Shown in pieces: positions 39,217-48,456 of a stretch of 64,000 bases of DNA. A model generated the notes under the pieces. It ran no database searches and was not told the origin of the DNA. It saw only the letters and a program-made list of their open reading frames with translations. The stretch is from the NCBI RefSeq assembly GCF_000315055.1, contig NZ_BAER01000115.1, positions 62,001 through 126,000 of the forward strand, given 5' to 3'. Position numbers and translations under genes: made by a program. Position 1 is the first letter of the stretch; each line of letters opens with the position of its first letter. This stretch comes from Paraglaciecola polaris LMG 21857 (GTDB lineage: Bacteria; Pseudomonadota; Gammaproteobacteria; Enterobacterales; Alteromonadaceae).

Positions 39217-40644
39217 CTATTTGCTTTGATCCCAAATCCCTTTTTCGCTTTGGCCTTGAATTTCGCAGTCACCTGTTTGGTATTCAATAGTTTTACCGCT
39301 TTTATGTTTGGCAAAATAATCTTTTGAAATAGCCACTATGGTGGGCGTTAACATGACGATGGCAATGATGTTAATAACGGTCATTAGGCCCAATGCCATA
39401 TCGGCCGCCGCCCACACCTCTGGCAGGGCAGCCATTGAACCCCACAAAATCATAGCTAGATAGCCGGTGGTATAACAGGCGCGTCCAAGTTTGTTATCTA
39501 GCTTGAACATGTGCAGGTTACTCTCGCCATAAGCGTAATTGGCCACCACAGACGTAAAGGCAAACAAGCTGATCGCCGCTGCAACAAATTCAGTACCACC
39601 GCCACCTAAATGGCTGCTCATGGCATTCTGGGTCAAACGAATGCCTTCCATTTGATCACTTGATGAACCACCAGCCAGAAGAATGACAAACGCAGTACAA
39701 GTACATAAAATCATAGTGTCGATAAACACCCCAAGCATCTGTACATAACCTTGGGAAACTGGATGATTAGGATTCGGTGTGGCACTCGCCGCAGCATGGG
39801 GTACACTGCCTGAACCGGCTTCATTTGAATATAAACCACGTTGCACGCCGTTCTTAAAGGCCGCGCCTATAGCGCCTGCTCCGGCTTCTTGCAGCCCAAA
39901 TGCAGATTTGAAAATATCCGCCAGCATAGCCGGTACTAGATCGATGTTCATAAAGGTGACGAACAAGGTCACAGCAATATAGCCAACAGCCATAAACGGC
40001 ACGACCCACTCGGCAAAACGCGCAATGGCGCGCAGTCCGCCGACCACAATTAATGCGGCTAAAGCAATAATCACCAATCCTGAATGCAGGGTAGGGATAT
40101 CGTATGCGAAATTAAGGGCGTCAGTGATGGTATTGGCTTGCACGGCGCTGAAGATAAAACCATAACCCAGAAACAGAAACAGGGCGAAGGTAATGGCTAA
40201 CCAGCGATTATTCAGCCCCTGTTGTATGTAATAGGCTGGGCCACCTCGATATTCACCGTTATCGTCACGTACTTTGTAAAGCTGACCTAATACACTCTCG
40301 GCAAACCCCGTGGCCATGCCCAATAAGGCGATAACCCACATCCAGAAAACAGCTCCCGAGCCACCTAAAGAGATAGCAACGGCGACACCCGCTAGGTTAC
40401 CGGTACCAACCCGGGCAGATAAACTGGTGCACAAAGCTTGAAACGAACTGATACCTGATTTATCACTTTTGTTGCTACCCTTCATTACACCAAACATGTG
40501 GGTAAAATGGCGTATTTGGATGAAATTGAGTTTATAGCTAAACCAGAATCCGGCGATGATGAGAAGGTATATCAGTACCTGACCTTCACCCCACAAAATA
40601 TTATTAATAAAACTGACGATTTCGGAAATCAATGGGCGACCCAT
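39217..40644 (-). CDS. AGCS-family sodium:alanine/glycine symporter
   Basis: The 475-aa membrane protein has about ten or eleven hydrophobic helices. AGCS signatures are SFQALCTSLSARVGTGNLAG (about 67-86), FWMWVIALLGMATGFAES (about 100-117), GGPAYYIQQGL, and GVQRGLYSNEAGSGSVPHAAA (about 265-285). It imports alanine or glycine with sodium at the inner membrane. It is single, followed by its own terminator, and lies just downstream of the tRNA cluster on the same strand. The ribosome site before ATG 40644 is weak. Confidence 0.93.
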   Translation of the reverse strand: MGRPLISEIVSFINNILWGEGQVLIYLLIIAGFWFSYKLNFIQIRHFTHMFGVMKGSNKSDKSGISSFQALCTSLSARVGTGNLAGVAVAISLGGSGAVFWMWVIALLGMATGFAESVLGQLYKVRDDNGEYRGGPAYYIQQGLNNRWLAITFALFLFLGYGFIFSAVQANTITDALNFAYDIPTLHSGLVIIALAALIVVGGLRAIARFAEWVVPFMAVGYIAVTLFVTFMNIDLVPAMLADIFKSAFGLQEAGAGAIGAAFKNGVQRGLYSNEAGSGSVPHAAASATPNPNHPVSQGYVQMLGVFIDTMILCTCTAFVILLAGGSSSDQMEGIRLTQNAMSSHLGGGGTEFVAAAISLFAFTSVVANYAYGESNLHMFKLDNKLGRACYTTGYLAMILWGSMAALPEVWAAADMALGLMTVINIIAIVMLTPTIVAISKDYFAKHKSGKTIEYQTGDCEIQGQSEKGIWDQSK

Positions 40645-40745
40645 AATTTATATGATTATTAATTTAAGTGTGCCGCTTAATGAGGGGTCTGTCTAGGTTG
40701 AAGCTAAGAGAATCAAGGATTTAGCAATGATTAAATGCTACAACG

Positions 40746-40774
40746 AAAAAAGCCAGACTATTGTCTGGCTTTTT
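40746..40774 (-). terminator. Terminator of the tRNA cluster
   Basis: A perfect hairpin AAAAAGCCAGAC-tatt-GTCTGGCTTTTT lies 33 bases after the last tRNA on the minus strand. A and T runs on the two sides make it potentially bidirectional. Confidence 0.85.
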
Positions 40775-40806
40775 AAGCATATAGGTGTGAAATACATCAC
40801 TAAATA

Positions 40807-40881
40807 TGGCTGGGATAGCTGGATTCGAACCAACGAATGACGGGATCAAAACCCGTTGCCTTACCACTTGGCGATATCCCA
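40807..40881 (-). tRNA. glnW: tRNA-Gln (TTG), second copy of the cluster
   Basis: The minus strand reads TGGGATATCGCCAAGTGGTA, anticodon loop TTTTGAT (anticodon TTG), T-arm GGTTCGAATCC and acceptor TATCCCA-G-CCA. CCA is encoded. It is identical by eye to the neighbouring copy and to the one before prs. Confidence 0.97.
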
Positions 40882-40918
40882 ATAAAACAGATATCATCAA
40901 TCTATTTATTGAAAAAAA

Positions 40919-40993
40919 TGGCTGGGATAGCTGGATTCGAACCAACGAATGACGGGATCAAAACCCGTTGCCTTACCACTTGGCGATATCCCA
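40919..40993 (-). tRNA. glnU: tRNA-Gln (TTG), first copy of the cluster
   Basis: Same 75-base sequence as the adjacent tRNA-Gln, anticodon TTG, encoded CCA. It sits four bases after the tRNA-Leu, so both come from one precursor. Confidence 0.97.
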
Positions 40994-40997
40994 AACA

Positions 40998-41082
40998 TGG
41001 TGCGGAAGGAGAGACTCGAACTCTCACGCCGTGAAGCACTGGAACCTAAATCCAGCGTGTCTACCAATTCCACCACTCCCGC
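40998..41082 (-). tRNA. leuW: tRNA-Leu (TAG)
   Basis: The 85-base class II tRNA has acceptor GCGGGAG/CTTCCGC (one G-T pair), anticodon stem CTGGA, loop TTTAGGT (anticodon TAG) and encoded CCA. The long variable arm fits leucine. Confidence 0.96.
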
Positions 41083-41128
41083 ACTTTTTCTCTCCTGCTT
41101 CTCTAAATAAATTTAGTCAAACAAGAAA

Positions 41129-41205
41129 TGGTGGCTACAGCGGGATTCGAACCTGCGACCCCATCATTATGAGTGATGTGCTCTAACCAACTGAGCTATG
41201 TAGCC
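41129..41205 (-). tRNA. metT: Elongator tRNA-Met (CAT)
   Basis: The 77-base tRNA has acceptor GGCTACA/TGTAGCC, anticodon loop CTCATAA (CAT) and encoded CCA. The G1-C72 pair and lack of initiator features point to an elongator. The order Met-Leu-Gln-Gln is that of the E. coli metT operon. Confidence 0.95.
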
Positions 41206-41236
41206 ATTCCTTCACTCCCTCTCGGAAGTGGCGCGT

Positions 41237-41265
41237 ATTATGCTGATATGCCTTTTAGTCGTCAA
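41237..41265 (-). promoter_or_regulatory. Sigma-70 promoter of the tRNA cluster
   Basis: On the minus strand TTGACG (-35), a 17-base spacer and CATAAT (-10) are followed by a GC-rich discriminator (ACGCGCC), the hallmark of stringently controlled stable-RNA promoters. The predicted start is about 25 bases before the tRNA-Met. Confidence 0.75.
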
Positions 41266-41635
41266 CCGTTTTTTTAAGATAAGATGATCGTTTGCTCGCA
41301 TAATAAACAGCTGATGTGAAAATAATCGATAAGTGAGCAATATTTAGCTAGAAGCGTTGTTTTTTTACACATGTTCACATTAAAAAGTCGCCGTGTCGTT
41401 TTGGTGAAACGAATGATTGCTAATAGTGGGCAGGTATGTTGCGAAAAAACAGCCACCAAAAGTCAATTTTGCTCGTCGAGACTGGATGTATTCTAAATTT
41501 AACGACAATTTATCGATTTTATTCTGTTGTTAGGGGGCGCGTTTTCCAAAAAGATTGGATTGTATGCATTAAAAGTCAGCTGTTAAGGTGAAAAACAAAA
41601 GAGGCCGTCGGTGAATTGTGACCTCAGTTGGGCGT
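41266..41635. other. Non-coding spacer upstream of the tRNA promoter
   Basis: About 370 bases, A/T-rich. I see no convincing gene, repeat or terminator in it. Its right half is the 3' flank of the leftward 146-aa gene. Confidence 0.35.
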
Positions 41636-42076
41636 TTATATGCAGCGCACACCTATTGTAAAAAAGTAAAAACCATTTTCGTCAAAATTGTCATTGGACT
41701 CACGCCACAGCCAAATACCTGATTCCGAGAATTCATACGTAAAACCGTCATCATTAGTGATTGGTTTACAGCCAGTTATGGCTTCAACTTTAGCCAATGC
41801 ACTTTTGGTTGGTAAACTCAATATGGACTCACCTAATAGCGAAACCTCATATAGATCGCTAAACGCAAACTCGATCGATTCCACCACCGCAGGTTGACCC
41901 TGATATGAGATATGTAAATCATTGCGATATAGTGCATCACTTAATTGTTGCCGCTCAGGGTATTTTTTGATTGCCTTAGTAGGCTGATTTAGCGCGATTA
42001 ACAGTGTCTCTCGAGTGGCGTTTAGTTTAATGGTGTCGGTGCCAATGAGGGGGGTTATATCAAAAATAGGTTTCAT
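41636..42076 (-). CDS. Hypothetical protein, 146 aa
   Basis: The soluble protein has no signal peptide. It begins with a pattern (FDITPLIGTDTIKLNATRETLLIAL) common to a group of uncharacterised proteins in which a beta strand is followed by a G-x-x-x-I-x-L-x-x-T-R-E helix. A second such element may be present near 80-95. The C-terminal half is acidic and beta-rich, with GFTYEFSESGIWLWRE and GFYFFTIGVR. This composition is seen in immunity-type proteins, but no toxin gene is adjacent, so I do not claim that role. It is alone and upstream of a decayed gene. Confidence 0.6.
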   Translation of the reverse strand: MKPIFDITPLIGTDTIKLNATRETLLIALNQPTKAIKKYPERQQLSDALYRNDLHISYQGQPAVVESIEFAFSDLYEVSLLGESILSLPTKSALAKVEAITGCKPITNDDGFTYEFSESGIWLWRESNDNFDENGFYFFTIGVRCI

Positions 42077-42206
42077 ATTTTTTCTTTTATTAGCTTAATT
42101 TGGATTGGCTAGATGAAGCAGCATTCATTTTCACTAACCACCAGGGCGATATATCAAAGGTTTATAAAAATGCAGCTGTTTAACCCATATGTAGATTGCT
42201 AAGAGC

Positions 42207-42918
42207 TTACAGGCCCCCCGCAACATCGATAAAGCTGCCCGTGGTAAAAGATGCTTCCTGTGAGGCTAACCAGCAAATTGCATTCGCCACTTCATCGACT
42301 TGGCCACCACGGCCCATGGGGATCTTATCTTGAAGTCGGGTAACGCGCTGTGGCTCGCCGCCGTCGCTGTGCATTTGGGTAGAGATTAAACCCGGTCTAA
42401 CACCGTTTACCCGAATGCCTTCTTTGGCCACTTCTAAGGCCAGCCCTCTGGTCAGCGTATCAAGTGCTCCTTTTGACGCGGCATAATCAATGTAGCGGCC
42501 ATGGACGATACATTGATAATCGTACCGCCATTCCCACCGTGGCTATAAGCCATGCGTTTAATCGCTTCGATGCAGCACAGAAAGCTACCGGTAATATTGG
42601 TGTTGAGCACAGTGTTGATTCGTTCGGCCGTTAATTCAACCAGTTTGCACTGCTGGCGCAATATCCCAGCGTTGTTCACCAAAACGGACAGTGGACCAAG
42701 CCGTTGTTCTATCGCATTAAATACGCGCTTAACATCGTCTTCATTCGCGATACTTTACCGCCTATGTGATTAATGTACTGAGCAACCTTTTGGGCAGCTT
42801 GCCAGTTGCTAGGGTAATTAATGGCCACAGCATAACCAGCCTTAGCAAATTACTTAGCCGTTTGAGCACCTATCCCGCGGCTAGCGCCTGTGATAAGCGC
42901 GACTTTGTTGGTTTGCAT
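42207..42918 (-). pseudogene. Decayed short-chain dehydrogenase/reductase gene
   Basis: The remains of an NAD(P)-dependent SDR can be read on the minus strand in three pieces. The N-terminus (ATG 42916-42918) has ALITGASRGIGAQ, but an in-frame TAA at 42850-42852 interrupts it. After GGK at about 42760 the frame shifts with several codons missing, then VLVNNAGILRQQ and INVSSMAA follow. A second shift with missing codons at about 42490 leads to YIDYAASKGALDTLTRG (catalytic YxxxK) and a normal C-terminus to 42207 (SFIDVAGGL). One stop and two small frame-changing deletions make this a genuine pseudogene rather than a sequencing slip. Confidence 0.9.
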
Positions 42919-42988
42919 GTGTCCGTCTTAGCGTGGTTGCAGTAACGTGATGCAAGAGTAGTGTATTTAGCTTTTTTGCGCATCAGCT

Positions 42989-43047
42989 TTTATGCATTTA
43001 TGCATTTATGCATTTATGCATTTATGCATTTATGCATTTATGCATTT
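42989..43047. repeat. Octanucleotide tandem repeat (TTTATGCA), seven copies
   Basis: Seven perfect copies of TTTATGCA run from 42989 to 43044, followed by a partial TTT. Each junction makes the palindrome TGCATTTATGCA-like and contains ATGCAT. The tract lies 70 bases before the start of the decayed SDR gene and 40 bases after the stop of the solute-binding protein gene. Eight is not a multiple of three, so copy-number change would shift any frame through it, but no convincing gene crosses it. Confidence 0.95.
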
Positions 43048-43084
43048 GTGCTCTTGGGCATGCTTGCCGCGCAAGTTACTATAT

Positions 43085-44332
43085 TTAATGTGTGGTGTTG
43101 GCGTTTGGATACGCCCGTAAACGGACGTTTTCTAAATTTTGGATGGTGATGTCCACATCGACGTTGATTAAAAAATTCGACATGATTTTTATGCCATCTA
43201 ATGACATGAGCGCGGCGGTATCTCGGTCAAAAAATTGAGTTAAACCATTGGCATTTCCAATCATCTTCGAACCTAATTCTGGGCGATAATGGGAACCTTT
43301 ATGTGCCTGTAAATGGGGCGATATATACCCAAGTGTTTGGTTGAGTTTTTCTTGAACCTCTGGTCGACCGACAAAGCTCAGAAATTGCTTCGCAGCCTGT
43401 TTATGCTGGGCATTTTTGGGGATAATGAACACTTCTATTGGTGTTTCTTCGTAAAGTGGTATGTCGACATTAATTTGTGGAAAGCGAAAAAAGCCGATGT
43501 CGTCACTACGTACTTTGGCGATGTGTTTTTCGACGAAGTTCCCAAGTAGAGTCATGCCTGCAATGTCTCTATATACATAGGGTAATGCGCCTTGCCAGTT
43601 TCGATTATCGATAGTGGGCGCAAAATACCCTAAGTCAATCAATTGCTTCCAAGTATTGAATAGGGCGCGCACGCGTTGGTCGGTATAGGGTATTTGGCCC
43701 TTCATTAATTGTTGATGAAAGGCGATGCCATTGATACGAAGATTAAGGTAATCGAACCATGCTGCCACCGGCCAACTGTCTTTGCCACTGACGACAATCG
43801 GAATAACCCCATTCGATTTGAGCGTTTCGCATACGGCTAAAAACTCACCCCATGAGCTTGGAGCTTTGAGTTTAAGCCTCGAAAATAATGATTTTTTGTA
43901 GTAAAAACCCCATTGGTAATATGAAAAAGGCAGGCCATAAATCGTGTTATTTTGGCGAATGGTATCTTGGATCCCTTGGGGGAAATGTTGCTGCCAGTTT
44001 TGTTCACGCCACAGTTCATTCAGCGGCTCTAATAATCCTTGAGATGCGAATTGGTTAAGCCGATTTCCCGCTTGCCAATACAATACGTCTAGGCCTTGCG
44101 CTTGGTTTAACCACACACCCATAGCGTTTTTGTACTGTCGATCCCCTTTTACCACATAATTTATGCGTATACTGGGATGCTGTTGCTCAAACTGTGTTGC
44201 CAGCTGATAATAAGCAGCACGCTGGCCTTTGCTGGCGATCAATACACCAACATTTAAGGTTTCATCTGCCAACGCTTTGCATGAAGATAAAACGTCAGCG
44301 AGCAAAAAAAGAGCAATATAAAATTTATACAC
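43085..44332 (-). CDS. Extracellular solute-binding protein, family 1 (sugar ABC type)
   Basis: The 415-aa protein has a short signal peptide (about 1-22, ending KALADE, with a possible lipobox-like SSC at 16-18). It then shows the two-lobe periplasmic binding protein pattern: GQRAAYYQLATQFEQQHPSI near the N-terminus, a GLPFSYYQWGFYYKK hinge (about 135-149), and KQAAKQFLSFVGRPEVQE near 320. Such proteins deliver sugars to ABC permeases. No permease or ATPase gene is adjacent, so it is an orphan here or serves a signalling role. Confidence 0.82.
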   Translation of the reverse strand: MYKFYIALFLLADVLSSCKALADETLNVGVLIASKGQRAAYYQLATQFEQQHPSIRINYVVKGDRQYKNAMGVWLNQAQGLDVLYWQAGNRLNQFASQGLLEPLNELWREQNWQQHFPQGIQDTIRQNNTIYGLPFSYYQWGFYYKKSLFSRLKLKAPSSWGEFLAVCETLKSNGVIPIVVSGKDSWPVAAWFDYLNLRINGIAFHQQLMKGQIPYTDQRVRALFNTWKQLIDLGYFAPTIDNRNWQGALPYVYRDIAGMTLLGNFVEKHIAKVRSDDIGFFRFPQINVDIPLYEETPIEVFIIPKNAQHKQAAKQFLSFVGRPEVQEKLNQTLGYISPHLQAHKGSHYRPELGSKMIGNANGLTQFFDRDTAALMSLDGIKIMSNFLINVDVDITIQNLENVRLRAYPNANTTH

Positions 44333-44540
44333 TAATTGTTTAAGCCTAGGGTTGAGTTGCTTTAATTAATGTTCAACGTCCCCTGATATACGAATAAGAA
44401 AGTGACGCGTAATTAATATACCCCTAGCTTAGAGGCGCTACTTTTTTTGTCTTTAATGCTTTAGTCGTGGAATACCGGTTTAGTCGAAAATTAAATGGCA
44501 GAAAGCTTGTTTGGTTTGGTAAATTTATGTGCAGACATAA

Positions 44541-44567
44541 AAAAACAGAGCTAAAAAGCTCTGTTTT
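44541..44567 (-). terminator. Rho-independent terminator of the rplY-pth-ychF operon
   Basis: Perfect 11-base stem AAAACAGAGCT/AGCTCTGTTTT with an AAAA loop, flanked by an A run that becomes T on the minus strand. It lies 25 bases after the ychF stop. Confidence 0.88.
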
Positions 44568-44592
44568 ATCAAAATATGATTAACCGTGAATG

Positions 44593-45684
44593 CTAAACGT
44601 TAAAGCGGAAGTGGATAACGTCACCGTCTTTTACGATATATTCTTTGCCTTCCAAGCGCCATTTACCGGCATCTTTTGCGCCTTGCTCACCATTAAATTC
44701 GACAAAGTTCTCATACCCTATGACTTCAGCGCGGATAAAGCCTTTTTCAAAATCAGTATGAATAATACCAGCGGTTTGCGGAGCAGTAGACCCAATTGGG
44801 AAGGTCCAAGCGCGTACTTCTTGCACACCTGCGGTGAAGTAGGTATTTAGGTTAAGTAGATCGTAACCACTGCGAATAACGCGATTTAACCCAGGCTCTT
44901 CCAAGCCCATTTCTGCCATAAACTCAGCACGTTCGTCGTCTTCTAGTTCACCTATCTCAGCTTCCATTTCGGCGCATACCGCAACCACAACGGCATCTTC
45001 ACCTTCGGCAATAGCTCGCACTTTATCTAGGTAAGGGTTATTTTCAAAACCGTCTTCGTTGACGTTAGCAATATACATGGTGGGCTTCAATGTTAAGAAG
45101 TTCATATAGCTAATTGCTTTTACTTCTTCTTTTTCAAGCTCAACTGAACGCAATAATATGCCTTCATCTAAATGAGGCTTAATTTTTTCAAGTACTTTTA
45201 ACTCGAATTTAGCGTCGGAATCGCCGCCTTTGGCACGTTTTGCTACACGTAACAGCGCTTTTTCGGTGGTTTCTAAATCAGCCAACGCCAGCTCAGTGTT
45301 GATAATGTCAATATCGTCTTGTGGGTTGATTTTGCCGGCAACGTGTACAATGTTGTCGTTATCAAAACAGCGTACTACATGACCGATCGCATCAGTTTCA
45401 CGTATGTTCGCTAAAAACTTATTTCCTAAACCTTCACCTTTAGATGCACCTTCCACTAAACCAGCAATATCCACGAATTCCATGGTAGTAGGCAAAATTC
45501 GTTTTGGATTAACAATAGCAGCTAGCTTGTCTAAACGAGGATCGGGAACAGGTACGACTCCTGTATTCGGCTCAATCGTACAAAACGGAAAGTTAGCGGC
45601 TTCGATACCGGCTTTGGTCAAAGCATTGAAGAGCGTTGATTTACCTACGTTTGGTAATCCCACTATGCCGCATTTAAAACCCAT
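44593..45684 (-). CDS. ychF: Redox-regulated ribosome-binding ATPase YchF
   Basis: The 363-aa OBG-family protein is an ATPase that binds the large ribosomal subunit. Motifs are G1 GLPNVGKST (about 8-16), the family-specific [20 protein letters not shown]3 [10 protein letters not shown] (about 70-79), and NVNEDG in place of the guanine-specific NKxD, which explains ATP preference. The C-terminal TGS domain (about 280-363) ends in [10 protein letters not shown]. It is the third gene of the operon rplY-pth-ychF. Confidence 0.98.
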   Translation of the reverse strand: MGFKCGIVGLPNVGKSTLFNALTKAGIEAANFPFCTIEPNTGVVPVPDPRLDKLAAIVNPKRILPTTMEFVDIAGLVEGASKGEGLGNKFLANIRETDAIGHVVRCFDNDNIVHVAGKINPQDDIDIINTELALADLETTEKALLRVAKRAKGGDSDAKFELKVLEKIKPHLDEGILLRSVELEKEEVKAISYMNFLTLKPTMYIANVNEDGFENNPYLDKVRAIAEGEDAVVVAVCAEMEAEIGELEDDERAEFMAEMGLEEPGLNRVIRSGYDLLNLNTYFTAGVQEVRAWTFPIGSTAPQTAGIIHTDFEKGFIRAEVIGYENFVEFNGEQGAKDAGKWRLEGKEYIVKDGDVIHFRFNV

Positions 45685-45730
45685 TTTTTGATCCTCTTTT
45701 ATCTTTAGTATCAGTTTTGACTGACGATGC

Positions 45731-46315
45731 TTATTCTGCTTTAAATGAATGCAGCCGATTCATGGCTTTTTTCATATCATCTTTAATTAATATATCTATA
45801 CAACGAACCGCTTCATCTATGGCAGCGTCCATTTGTTCTTGTTCATTTACTGGGGCTTTACCTAATACATAACCTGTCACTTTACCTTTGTGACCTGGAT
45901 GGCCTATGCCTACCCGTAAACGATAAAAATCTTTGTTATTTCCCAAGCTTGATACAATATCGCGAATACCATTTTGGCTTGAACTGCCGCCTAATTTAAA
46001 TTTGGCGATGCCGGGAGGCAAATCGAGTTCATCATATGCAACTAAAATAGATTCAGGGGGAATGCGATAAAATCCTGCTAATGCAGCAACCGCTTGGCCA
46101 CTTTTATTCATATAAGTGGTGGGTATCAGCAAACGTATATCTTGGCCATTTATGGTCACGCGACCGGTATAACCAAAAAATTTACTGTGTAAACTCAGAG
46201 TACAATTGTGCATCCGGGCAAGGTTTTCGACTAACCAAGTACCGGCATTATGGCGGGTATATTTGTATTCGAGGCCTGGATTACCCAGGCCTACAATCAG
46301 TTGAATGTTAGACAA
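45731..46315 (-). CDS. pth: Peptidyl-tRNA hydrolase
   Basis: The 194-aa enzyme releases peptides from prematurely dissociated peptidyl-tRNA. The conserved [17 protein letters not shown] carries N12 and the catalytic H22. [11 protein letters not shown] and [10 protein letters not shown] with the catalytic Asp, followed by [12 protein letters not shown] and [10 protein letters not shown], are intact. It starts five bases after the rplY stop, a close operon arrangement. Confidence 0.98.
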   Translation of the reverse strand: MSNIQLIVGLGNPGLEYKYTRHNAGTWLVENLARMHNCTLSLHSKFFGYTGRVTINGQDIRLLIPTTYMNKSGQAVAALAGFYRIPPESILVAYDELDLPPGIAKFKLGGSSSQNGIRDIVSSLGNNKDFYRLRVGIGHPGHKGKVTGYVLGKAPVNEQEQMDAAIDEAVRCIDILIKDDMKKAMNRLHSFKAE

Positions 46316-46320
46316 ACAAC

Positions 46321-46962
46321 TTATTCCGCAGCAGCTTCTTCACCTTCGGCATCATCTTCTTCAGATTCTACGCTTGGGCCTTTGGCTGTTTTAACTGTTA
46401 CTACAGCTAGATCGTGATCTTCGCCTTTAGCAAGTTCAACTGAAGTAACGCCTTCAGGAAGAACGATGTCTGACAAGTGTAGAGTCTGACCAAGTTCAAC
46501 GTTAATTACGTCAACCTCGATGAACTCAGGCAAGTCAGCTGGTAAACAGCTAATTTCTACGTCAACCATGTGGTGCTCAGCGTGGCCACCATGAGTTTTA
46601 ATAGATTCTGCTTTTGCTTCGTTTACGAAGTGTAAAGGTACGTTTGTTTGAAGAGCTTGCTTCGCATCAACACGTAAAAAGTCCAAGTGAGTTACACGAG
46701 GCTTGAACGGGTGACGTTGCATGTCTTTAATAACGGCTTCAACTTTTTTACCGTCAACGTTCAATGTAAGAACGTGAGAGTAAAAAGCTTCGAATTCTTG
46801 CGCTTGAAAAACTTTGTTGTGAGACAAAGTTAAAGAAACGGCTTCTTTACCTAGGCCGTATAATACAGCTGGTACTTTGTCGTTATGACGTAGGCGGCGG
46901 CTCGCACCTTTCCCTAAATCAGTACGAACTTCTGCGTCTAGAGTGAAAATTCCTTCAGACAT
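46321..46962 (-). CDS. rplY: 50S ribosomal protein L25, long (CTC/TL5) form
   Basis: The 213-aa protein has the 5S-rRNA-binding L25 domain (1-92, with [20 protein letters not shown]) and the C-terminal CTC beta domain (95-190), followed by an acidic tail ([15 protein letters not shown]). I place the start at ATG 46962, which has GGAG at the proper distance; the frame extends only to a TTG 12 bases earlier that overlaps this site. It leads the rplY-pth-ychF operon; its promoter lies in the 265-base gap that follows the mechanosensitive channel gene. Confidence 0.97.
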   Translation of the reverse strand: MSEGIFTLDAEVRTDLGKGASRRLRHNDKVPAVLYGLGKEAVSLTLSHNKVFQAQEFEAFYSHVLTLNVDGKKVEAVIKDMQRHPFKPRVTHLDFLRVDAKQALQTNVPLHFVNEAKAESIKTHGGHAEHHMVDVEISCLPADLPEFIEVDVINVELGQTLHLSDIVLPEGVTSVELAKGEDHDLAVVTVKTAKGPSVESEEDDAEGEEAAAE

Positions 46963-47227
46963 GGGTAACTCCAAATAGTAAGTAATTAAGTGTAGATTTC
47001 TGCGACCAAAATCTACTATGTTCGCTAAATGCCTCAGTCATGAATGAGCAAAACATTTGCAACCCTATAAAAAAGGGCGGCGAATATTACCATTGGCATT
47101 GATAGTTAACAAGAAAGATCTCCTTCCATTGCAAGCGCCTCTTCGTTCGTAGCTAGGGGGAGCTGGCTGATTCGAAATCTGGCAGCTTTAATTCAAAGCT
47201 CATGACGCAAAAATGGCTAATCTCAGC

Positions 47228-48298
47228 TTAGGACGATGTGCTTTTAGGTTGCTCTTGTGCTGTGTTAATCGCCCTGATTGGGTAGGGAATAACGATACCC
47301 TCTTGACGAAAACGCGCGTGCAATGCTTTGATAAATGCCGATTTAATAAAAAAGCGATTAAAATACTCTTCAGCCCTCAGCATTACCGTAAAGTTGATAC
47401 TCGAGCTGTCAAACGTATGAAATACAACAAATGTTTGGTAGTTGTTTATGCCCCATTTATGGCTGTGTAATATTTGCCTAGCGACTTCAAGTGTGACGCG
47501 CTCTACATGCTCTAAATCAGAATCGTAATGCACTCCTACATCGACGGGAACAGACAACTCTTTCTCTGGGTAGTCATAATTAATGATTTTGGACTGAGAC
47601 AACATGCTATTGGGCATAACAACTAGGTTATTCGCCAGCATTTTAATCCAAGTTGAACGCCAACCAATTCTTTCCACAAAGCCTTGTTCCCCTGAATCAA
47701 GCTCAACAAAATCCCCTACACGGATAGGTTTATCGATCACCAATTGGACCCCTGAGAAGAAGTTTTCTAATGTCGGCTGTAACGCTAATGCAACCGCTAA
47801 GGACGTGATGCCTAATGAGGCGACTAAAGGGGTGATAGAAATACCCAAGGTACCTAATATCACTAGCCCGCCGATACCGATTATAAGTATTTTACTGGTG
47901 CCTTTGATAATACTTTGACTGGTGCGCACCACATCTGAGGTCTGGGAGTAATGGCTTGCAAGATGACTGCAGAACCGCTCAGCGAAGACCAGTAGCGCAA
48001 CAACTATTCCAATCTGGGCGGCTTTATCAACTTTTAGGGAGAGCAGTTCGGATATTAATGCACATTTAACTAGCAAGTACTGAAGCAGATAGATATTGGC
48101 CACCAGAATTAAAATGTTCAGCGGTTTACTGAGGGACACCAGCAGTATATTGCTCACCGGTTGGCCGTCACTGGGTTTTATTTTTTGCAATTGCACCAAT
48201 ATAACGCGCTTTATCATATACATGACGATAATGCTGATACTGAGCAAACCGCCGACAATCAGCCATGAATAAGGGAAACGTTGCCAAATTTGGTCCAT
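47228..48298 (-). CDS. Small-conductance mechanosensitive channel (MscS family)
   Basis: The 356-aa protein has an N-terminal helix (about 12-32), two or three further membrane helices (50-72, 95-112, 135-160), and the pore-lining helix and MscS beta domain. Signatures are ASLGITSLAVALALQPTLENFFSGVQL (shown in parts at about 165-190) and VGDFVELDSGEQGFVERIGWRST. These channels open under membrane tension to release solutes at osmotic down-shock. The C-terminal cytoplasmic vestibule domain is present. It follows prs on the same strand beyond a terminator. Confidence 0.93.
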   Translation of the reverse strand: MDQIWQRFPYSWLIVGGLLSISIIVMYMIKRVILVQLQKIKPSDGQPVSNILLVSLSKPLNILILVANIYLLQYLLVKCALISELLSLKVDKAAQIGIVVALLVFAERFCSHLASHYSQTSDVVRTSQSIIKGTSKILIIGIGGLVILGTLGISITPLVASLGITSLAVALALQPTLENFFSGVQLVIDKPIRVGDFVELDSGEQGFVERIGWRSTWIKMLANNLVVMPNSMLSQSKIINYDYPEKELSVPVDVGVHYDSDLEHVERVTLEVARQILHSHKWGINNYQTFVVFHTFDSSSINFTVMLRAEEYFNRFFIKSAFIKALHARFRQEGIVIPYPIRAINTAQEQPKSTSS

Positions 48299-48401
48299 AA
48301 GGACTCCGCTTTACTGACTGGATACAGTACTCGCGCAAGTTATGTACCATATAGGGAACAAACCACGCTTGGTAGCTTGGATACATATGGGGCGAAGAGA
48401 C

Positions 48402-48423
48402 AAAAAAACCGCTCAAATAGCGG
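48402..48423 (-). terminator. Rho-independent terminator of prs
   Basis: On the minus strand a five-base-plus stem CCGCT-atttg-AGCGG is followed by seven T. It lies about 35 bases after the prs stop. Confidence 0.8.
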
Positions 48424-48456
48424 CTTTAAACATTTATCATCATCTGTCGAGGCTGG

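Noticed and set aside
40721-41186. Protein-coding frames across the tRNA cluster on both strands
   Set aside because: They are translations of tRNA genes (for example frames starting [10 protein letters not shown]), repeated wherever tRNA-Gln occurs; no independent support.
41636-42076. Immunity protein of a toxin system
   Set aside because: No toxin, secretion or polymorphic-toxin gene is nearby; composition alone is not sufficient.
42989-43047. CRISPR-like array
   Set aside because: Units are eight bases, contiguous and without spacers; it is a simple tandem repeat.
42961-43149. Repetitive peptide frame (MHLCIYAF repeated)
   Set aside because: It is the translation of the octanucleotide repeat and lacks a plausible start signal.
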